Source: Paenibacillus tritici | Lineage (GTDB): Bacteria; Bacillota; Bacilli; Paenibacillales; Paenibacillaceae | DNA length: 64,000 nt | NCBI RefSeq assembly: GCF_013204885.1 | Contig: NZ_JABMKX010000015.1 | Span: 79,478 to 143,477, forward strand | Reading direction: 5' to 3' | Shown: in pieces, positions 59,220 through 64,000 of the stretch | How the letters are laid out: every line of letters begins with the position of its first letter | How positions within the stretch are numbered: position 1 is the stretch's first letter | Translations under genes and position numbers: made by a program | The notes under the pieces: model-generated | The model's input: only the letters and a program-made list of their open reading frames with translations | What the model was told of the DNA's origin: nothing | Database searches by the model: none

Positions 59220-61454
59220 TTGGGAAAGAGAAAGAAACTGTATACCCGCTTTTTTATGAGCCTGACCCTGATCTCCGTCTGCTGCATTCTGGTACTGGCT
59301 ATGGCGATCTTCTACTGGTACCGGAATATATCCATTGATAATGTCGATAAGGCTAACCAGAATGTGCTGCTAAATACTGAAACCGTATTCACGAATTATA
59401 AGGACATTGTTCAGAACTATACGATGGACTTCTATGCCAACCCGAACATCAGCACCCTGATGCGGAGCGGAGAGACAGACTGGAGTGACCAGCTCTACAG
59501 CGTCTTAAGCCAGATTCGCGGTGCGCTGATCGTTAACCAGTATCTGGAGAATGCCTATATCTTCGGCGAGAAGGAACCTGCTGTCATCTATGAGAATATG
59601 CCGCTCAGCCCGGAAGCCAAGCTGGAGCTGGCCCGGAGGATGCGGAGCAGCCGCATTATTGAATCACCTTTTGTGTGGAAGACCACCCAGAACAATGGTA
59701 CGCCGGTCACCCTGTTGACTGTCTTCTATAACGACCGGGCCTTTGCAGACAGTGAATATTACGGCGCAGTTGCGCTGACCGTCAATCTCGCCAAGCTCCA
59801 GAACAATCTGTTCACTCAAAAAGAAGGCGGAACTACGCGTTACGCCGTCATTGACCGGAATGGCGAAATTCTCATGCACAGCACACTCTCCGGCAGCACC
59901 TTACATCCCGAGATGCTGAAGCAGGTCGCTGCCTCCACCTCGGAAAGAGGCTCCTTCGTCTATAAGGGCAACGGGGACAAGCAGCTGATTACTTATGTCT
60001 ATTCCGCGCAGGATAAGCTGTGGTTCATATCAGAGATGTACTATACAGACAGCATCCGTGAGCTTGCGAATGCCCGTAATCTAATGATTGGTCTCTGTCT
60101 GGCCCTTATATTGGCTGCTGCGGTAACCGCCAACCTGATCTCCCGGCGGATCTATAAGCCGATCGGCAGGCTGTTTGGCAGTATCGCTAGTATCTCCGGC
60201 AATGAAGAAGCCTTGAAGGCCGGCAGTGACCTGGGTACCGTGAATCTGGAGCTGGAATCTATAGGTGTGAAGCTGGCACAGCTCAAAAAGGAGAGCGACG
60301 GCAGTGCCCTGATGCGCTGGCTGCTCTCCCCGCGCGGTGCGGCAGACCCTTCCGGCGGACTCCCGATGATGAGCATCGGCGCAACGGGAGGTGCTTATTG
60401 CGTCTGTGTACTGGCCGTGCTCGAACCGGGACAGACCGGGGATGCTCCGGAACCTGTCCAGGAAGGCATTCACCGGATTCAAACTGCATTCTCGGAGCTG
60501 GCCGAGGTTCAAATCTTCCGCCCCCATCAAGGGTCGGCCGTCCTTATACTGAGTGAGCTCTATAGCGGAAGCTTCGGAGATTATGCCCACTACCGCAGTA
60601 CATGGGAGGAACTCGCTGCAATGGGCCTTAAGTCCGGCGGCCGCTGCGGGTTCGGCATCAGTGGGCTGGAAAGTGATCTGGGTCTGCTGAAGGCCAAATA
60701 CGCTGAAGCCGCAGACTGCATGCAATATTTCAAATTTCATGCGCAGCAGAATATCATATTCGCCGATGATACTGTCCATCTGAACAGCAGCCCGGTACCT
60801 GACAGTGCGCTTGAGCCGGTATTGCAGGCGGTAAAGCAGCCGGAGCTGGCAAGCCACATCCCGCAGGCAGTGGAAAGACTGCTGGCGGTAGCCTGTAGCT
60901 ATCGTGCAGAGTCTGCTGCCATTGCTGTATCAAGGCTTGCCTTCGAGCTGAACCGTACGGCGGATCTGAGCAGCGGGGGCAACCGCCATTCCGGCTTTCT
61001 GGATGATTATCAGCAGGTATGGCAGATTCAGAGCTATGACAAGCTGCGCGAGTGGATTGAACACAGCTGCGGCGCAGCCGTGGACCGGATTGCCGGCATG
61101 AGGGCGGTGCAGACCCGCAGCATTGCCGCTGAGGCTGCCGCTTATATTAGGGAGCATTATAGCGACCCGGCCCTGTCGCTTAATGCGCTGGCCGAGAAGC
61201 TGTCGGTCAGCCCTGCCTACCTCAGCAGGCTGATTGCCGAAGAAGTGGACAGCAGCTTCCCGGATTTCGTCAACCACTTGCGGCTGGAGCAGGCAGAGCT
61301 GCTGCTGGTCACCGAGCTTGCGCTCGATATCCGCGAGATTGCCGGACGGGTCGGATATAACAGCAGCACTTATTTTACAACCCAGTTCAAGAAGCGTTAT
61401 GGCGTCACCCCATCCAAATGGCGAATGAATCATATCCTGCAGCAGCGGGAGTAG
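59220..61454 (+). CDS. Membrane-anchored AraC family regulator (YesS/YtdP-like)
   Basis: A protein of 744 residues from TTG 59220. Two membrane segments (about 13-35 and 285-309) flank an extracellular Cache-like sensor. A linker follows, and the C-terminal 100 residues are an AraC DNA-binding domain (LSLNALAEKLSVSPAYLSRLI, IREIAGRVGYNSSTYFTTQF). YesS-type regulators in Bacillus control rhamnogalacturonan genes, and divergence from the GH43-GH28 operon suggests the same here. The sensor probably reports an external plant polysaccharide fragment. Confidence 0.9.
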   Translation: MGKRKKLYTRFFMSLTLISVCCILVLAMAIFYWYRNISIDNVDKANQNVLLNTETVFTNYKDIVQNYTMDFYANPNISTLMRSGETDWSDQLYSVLSQIRGALIVNQYLENAYIFGEKEPAVIYENMPLSPEAKLELARRMRSSRIIESPFVWKTTQNNGTPVTLLTVFYNDRAFADSEYYGAVALTVNLAKLQNNLFTQKEGGTTRYAVIDRNGEILMHSTLSGSTLHPEMLKQVAASTSERGSFVYKGNGDKQLITYVYSAQDKLWFISEMYYTDSIRELANARNLMIGLCLALILAAAVTANLISRRIYKPIGRLFGSIASISGNEEALKAGSDLGTVNLELESIGVKLAQLKKESDGSALMRWLLSPRGAADPSGGLPMMSIGATGGAYCVCVLAVLEPGQTGDAPEPVQEGIHRIQTAFSELAEVQIFRPHQGSAVLILSELYSGSFGDYAHYRSTWEELAAMGLKSGGRCGFGISGLESDLGLLKAKYAEAADCMQYFKFHAQQNIIFADDTVHLNSSPVPDSALEPVLQAVKQPELASHIPQAVERLLAVACSYRAESAAIAVSRLAFELNRTADLSSGGNRHSGFLDDYQQVWQIQSYDKLREWIEHSCGAAVDRIAGMRAVQTRSIAAEAAAYIREHYSDPALSLNALAEKLSVSPAYLSRLIAEEVDSSFPDFVNHLRLEQAELLLVTELALDIREIAGRVGYNSSTYFTTQFKKRYGVTPSKWRMNHILQQRE

Positions 61455-61500
61455 TGGGGATGGATAGGGACGGGTAAGGATGGATAGGGGCGGATAGGGA
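61455..61500. repeat. Short degenerate tandem repeat
   Basis: GGATGGATAGGG-like units of 11-12 bases occur about four times directly after the regulator stop. Probably slippage-derived; no function is apparent. Confidence 0.5.
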
Positions 61501-61505
61501 AATGG

Positions 61506-61554
61506 AAACAGCGGCAGCCTGGACGGATAAGTCCTGGGCTGCCGCTGTTTTGTT
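61506..61554 (+). terminator. Terminator of the large AraC gene
   Basis: AAACAGCGGCAGCC and GGCTGCCGCTGTTTT arms around a 17-base loop, ending in TTTTGTT. Confidence 0.88.
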
Positions 61555-61586
61555 GAGAGACGTTTTTTACTTTTTGTGTATAAGGT

Positions 61587-62027
61587 CTACTTCCCCCAAG
61601 GGAATTTAAACCCGCCTAATCCATATGTACTATTAATTTGTTTAATATAATCTTTTTTATCAAAGTGAAACGTTTTTGAGTTATTCATTAACTGTTCTCT
61701 GTCATCAATGAAAGTCCAAGATACAATGTCTTTATTCATTTCGATAAATGAATATACTGCCCCACACCCCAGATCAGCACATGCAGGGCATATGTATATT
61801 GAATTCTTTCCATTGGGGAAATCTGACTGACTCAATAATATCAATCTTGAAATGTGTTTTTGCTGAAAATCCTCACTGCCCCATCCTAAACAGGATACAA
61901 AGTCATAATGCTTAGCATAACTATCATATAAGGATTGTCCGTCAACTATAAAATCCGCAAAACGTGTGGGTCCCGGATAACCATCCCTTAGACGCATTTT
62001 AAATTCAATTTCCGATTTTTTAATCAT
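61587..62027 (-). CDS. Hypothetical protein with Cys motif (immunity-like)
   Basis: About 146 residues from ATG 62027 directly behind GAGGTGAGG. AT-rich relative to its neighbours. It has ICPACADLGCGAVYSFI, a possible metal or disulfide motif, in an otherwise soluble alpha/beta protein. No signal peptide or membrane segment is present. I do not recognise the family. Small single-domain proteins of this kind next to others of the same type often are immunity proteins of polymorphic toxins, but no toxin gene is visible in the window. Confidence 0.65.
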   Translation of the reverse strand: MIKKSEIEFKMRLRDGYPGPTRFADFIVDGQSLYDSYAKHYDFVSCLGWGSEDFQQKHISRLILLSQSDFPNGKNSIYICPACADLGCGAVYSFIEMNKDIVSWTFIDDREQLMNNSKTFHFDKKDYIKQINSTYGLGGFKFPWGK

Positions 62028-62150
62028 CCTCACCTCTTCATGATAAGTGCTCATCGAATCAATCTGATTTTATCAATAGTTCATTGAAAATTTGTGTTAC
62101 CTCTGCATATCCGACGACCCTAGCGCCTCCTGCGTAAGAGTATCAATTAA

Positions 62151-62540
62151 TTATTGCAGATTAGGTCCTATTTTAAGCCATAACACGTCATACCCCATAT
62201 TCTCGAGTATTTCTAACCCATCACTGAACGTGATTCTGTTTGATCCACTCCACCCATTTTCCAGACCATACATAATAAACTGCTTCACTACTCCCGGGTA
62301 ATTTAAGTTAAAACCTTCAATATCATCTGAAGCCCTCTTCTTTAAGTGAACACCAACTAACAGAGGACTTCCTGAAATCGGGTCATCCCATGTACAAAAT
62401 TGGAAAGAGCATGTTACATTCTTCTGTCCTTTTAATGATACAGAAAGATTGATTTCGCTTACGCCTTGGTGGTACTTTTGGTTAATCACATAAACGTAAT
62501 TTTTATCTTGAACCTTGATTTTCCTAGTTTTTTTATTCAT
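62151..62540 (-). CDS. Hypothetical protein (129 residues)
   Basis: A short soluble protein with KKTRKIKVQDKNYVYVINQK, then beta-rich sequence with FCTWDDPISGSPLLVGVHLK and a C-terminal LNYPGVVKQFIMYGLENGW. Ribosome site AGGTGATG precedes ATG. AT-rich, same strand as the genes on both sides, with gaps over 100 bases. Family not recognised. It may be part of the same small-gene group, perhaps immunity or remnant accessory genes. Confidence 0.65.
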   Translation of the reverse strand: MNKKTRKIKVQDKNYVYVINQKYHQGVSEINLSVSLKGQKNVTCSFQFCTWDDPISGSPLLVGVHLKKRASDDIEGFNLNYPGVVKQFIMYGLENGWSGSNRITFSDGLEILENMGYDVLWLKIGPNLQ

Positions 62541-62679
62541 ATATTCATCACCTATTGGAAATTCTCCGTTTGCAGCATAATCTTCTTATCCAATTTCCAA
62601 ATCATTCTTAGCCAGATCCAAAGCTGCGTTCTTGATCAAATTTTCTATTACAAACACTTCAAATTTAGGAGCTTTCTCC

Positions 62680-62940
62680 CTACTTCCCTCTTACAGCATC
62701 TATAATAGCTCTCTTCACATCGTCACGGGCTAAATGTATAGATTTAATAGACACATCCAATTTTTCTAGAGTTGTATCATTGTATAGCTGCTTTTCACCA
62801 AGGGAATTAAGCTTGCCAATCAGTTCGTCACCTAAGGATGGGAGCCCGCTCCGAACCTCTATTATGGAGAAATCATGGTCTTCAGTCTCTACAGCAAAAA
62901 CCCCTAAACGCCGATACTCTGTATGCACACGACCTCTCAT
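62680..62940 (-). CDS. Small hypothetical protein (86 residues)
   Basis: Starts at ATG 62940 after AAGGGAGAAAG. Sequence has GRVHTEYRRLGVFAVETEDHDFSIIEV-type beta strands and a helical C-terminus (VSIKSIHLARDDVKRAIIDA). No membrane segment. Directly after its stop, another frame encodes a further 34 residues (EGSREKAPKFEVFVIENLIK and more) without a start, so the gene may be a frameshifted or rearranged remnant. Function unknown. Confidence 0.6.
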   Translation of the reverse strand: MRGRVHTEYRRLGVFAVETEDHDFSIIEVRSGLPSLGDELIGKLNSLGEKQLYNDTTLEKLDVSIKSIHLARDDVKRAIIDAVRGK

Positions 62941-62958
62941 TATTCTTTCTCCCTTCAC

Positions 62959-63574
62959 ACTAGGACATAGCTGTCCCTATAATCATAATTATTCATCCTT
63001 TTCTATGAGGAAAAGGACTTTCTAAAGAAACAACGCATATATCAATATGATTATTGAAAATAATAACCCACCACCTTTTAAACGCAATTACTATAAATGA
63101 GGATAAGCGAAGCAATAGTCGATACAACCCTAAATAATATCATTACAGCTGCTCACTTTGTTACCTTTCACACGGTATTGGTCAGTAAAGGCTTAAATGT
63201 TGTACGTTTTGCAACTCGGCTACCTAAATACCTGGGTGTTTGGGAAGATTGGTTGTATGAAATACAAGAATTGTCCTGCTAGGCAACTTGGAGAAGGAGA
63301 AATGCTGTTTTTTATAGAACAATTTGGGATTATAGCCGAGATTATGAGGAGAATGTTGCAGTATGTGCAGGATTTTCGCGCCCGCTCCATGCCTTCTTCC
63401 TCAAGTCTATCACTTAATTTTGCACTCCACTACTTCATTCTCCACAGTTAGCCTCTACTATAACGTCAGATATAAACTGGTGAAAATCACTTTGGCAAAT
63501 TACCTAGTGAGGGTTTGAGGTTTGAGGTTTAAAGTAACCCGCTAACGGTACGCGATAGACTTAACTGCACTTTG
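62959..63574. other. Intergenic, no gene supported
   Basis: Short open frames at 63097-63282 and 63197-63451 overlap each other, lack ribosome sites and show no recognisable motif. The stretch is AT-rich and may be decayed coding DNA. No promoter or RNA gene was recognised. Confidence 0.4.
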
Positions 63575-63682
63575 TACAACTAAATCGTCTGATTTCCCAC
63601 CAATTCTCCGTTTAGTTGTATTTCGTACAATTAAACTGGGACATTTTGATAGTTTTCTCCCATTAGGGCAGATTTAGTTGTA
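63575..63682. repeat. Inverted-repeat array with the TTTAGTTGTA motif
   Basis: TACAACTAAA (63575), TTTAGTTGTA (63611), TACAATTAAA (63626, one mismatch) and TTTAGTTGTA (63673) alternate in orientation. The middle pair forms a hairpin with a 5-base loop. It resembles dispersed intergenic palindromes; no gene is encoded. Confidence 0.65.
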
Positions 63683-63780
63683 CAGAATACAGTTATACGA
63701 TGCTAGCACAGGTAGCGTCAAGAAGTTTGTGTAAGAGAGTAGAAGTACCTCCCCGGGTTACGGGTTGGGGGTGCAGGTGT

Positions 63781-63813
63781 TTCTGGGGGGAGGGGGAACC
63801 CCGACCCCCAGAA
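63781..63813. terminator. G/C-rich hairpin at the end of the rightmost gene
   Basis: TTCTGGGGG (63781-63789) pairs with CCCCCAGAA (63805-63813). It lies 15 bases downstream of the stop of the leftward partial gene. It has no T-run, so termination is only possible. Confidence 0.45.
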
Positions 63814-63827
63814 ACTGGATTCATCCG

Positions 63828-64000
63828 CTATGCTTCATCGGGTGTAGGTACGGAAGGGTAGCGGGATTCAAAGAGCTCCAGGAGCTTCTTTTTAACGGGT
63901 TCCATCCCAAAGCCGGGGACGACCCGCTGCGCATGACGTTCATTGTAGTCGAGCATTTCCAGATACACGATTTTCTCCGCCGCATCCATATTCGTCAGAC
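63828..64000 (-). CDS. C-terminal end of an unidentified protein (partial)
   Basis: The frame is open from the right edge down to TAG at 63828-63830 and encodes 57 residues including NMDAAEKIVYLEMLDYNERH, the block VVPGFGMEPVKKKLLELF and the tail PTPDEA. GC-rich, unlike the DNA to its left, so it marks a return to backbone sequence. Too little is present to name the family. Confidence 0.6.
   Translation of the reverse strand, partial: LTNMDAAEKIVYLEMLDYNERHAQRVVPGFGMEPVKKKLLELFESRYPSVPTPDEA

Noticed and set aside
63097..63451. Two overlapping small open frames
   Set aside because: No ribosome site, overlapping frames and biased composition; no support for coding.

Overview
The window looks like chromosomal DNA of a Paenibacillus-type Firmicute. 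The signs are strong Shine-Dalgarno sites, frequent TTG and GTG starts, a YhbH sporulation protein, an S-layer (SLH) protein, several AraC regulators beside glycosidase genes, and intergenic hairpin repeats. No tRNA, rRNA, insertion sequence or CRISPR array was seen.

Layout. (1) 1-3250: end of a repeat-domain protein, yhbH, and a PadR/DUF2812 pair behind a well-formed operator-promoter. (2) About 3267-20040: a visibly AT-rich block that I read as a two-peptide RiPP (ribosomally made, post-translationally modified peptide) locus. It encodes two Cys-rich precursor peptides of 44 and 43 residues (3797-3931 and 15951-16082), too small for routine gene calling, which share an EFDM leader motif and aligned cysteines. 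With them are two radical SAM/SPASM enzymes, a PedC-like thioredoxin-fold protein, an exporter split into membrane and ATPase proteins, an ABC ATPase with two paralogous FtsX-type permeases, an OmpR-type two-component system, a LytTR/GHKL two-component system, a zinc phospholipase C-like secreted protein and a cytoplasmic subtilisin-like protease. A matching direct-repeat promoter precedes each permease unit. (3) 20199-23961: GH4 glycosidase with an AraC regulator, and an S51 peptidase gene broken by an amber codon. (4) 24046-26181: chemotaxis receptor. (5) 26296-39197: maltose/maltodextrin regulon (malEFG without an ATPase, a GH13 maltogenic amylase or neopullulanase, LacI-type regulator, beta-phosphoglucomutase, GH65 maltose phosphorylase, GH13 oligo-1,6-glucosidase), with LacI-type operator candidates at several promoters. 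(6) 39344-51801: AraC/GyrI regulator, DegV protein, PAS histidine kinase, a lipoprotein/two-component/ABC-2 operon, an SLH protein with a long Pro-Thr linker, and a uridine kinase-like protein. (7) 51895-61454: pectin and hemicellulose degradation genes (GH105, esterase, CE8, GH28, GH43) with two divergent AraC regulators. (8) 61455-64000: three small orphan genes, an intergenic stretch with inverted repeats, and the end of an unidentified gene.

Working model for the RiPP block (inference): the radical SAM enzymes crosslink the two precursor cores, the cytoplasmic S8 protease removes the leaders, the split ABC transporter exports the products, the thioredoxin-fold protein acts on disulfides outside the membrane, and the FtsX-type transporters give self-protection under the OmpR-type regulator. 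The arrangement resembles two-peptide sactibiotic loci of the thuricin CD kind, but the peptides are Asp-rich, have four cysteines each, and match no family I can name.

Coordinates and starts were worked out by eye from the sequence. Family names rest on recognised motifs, not database searches.
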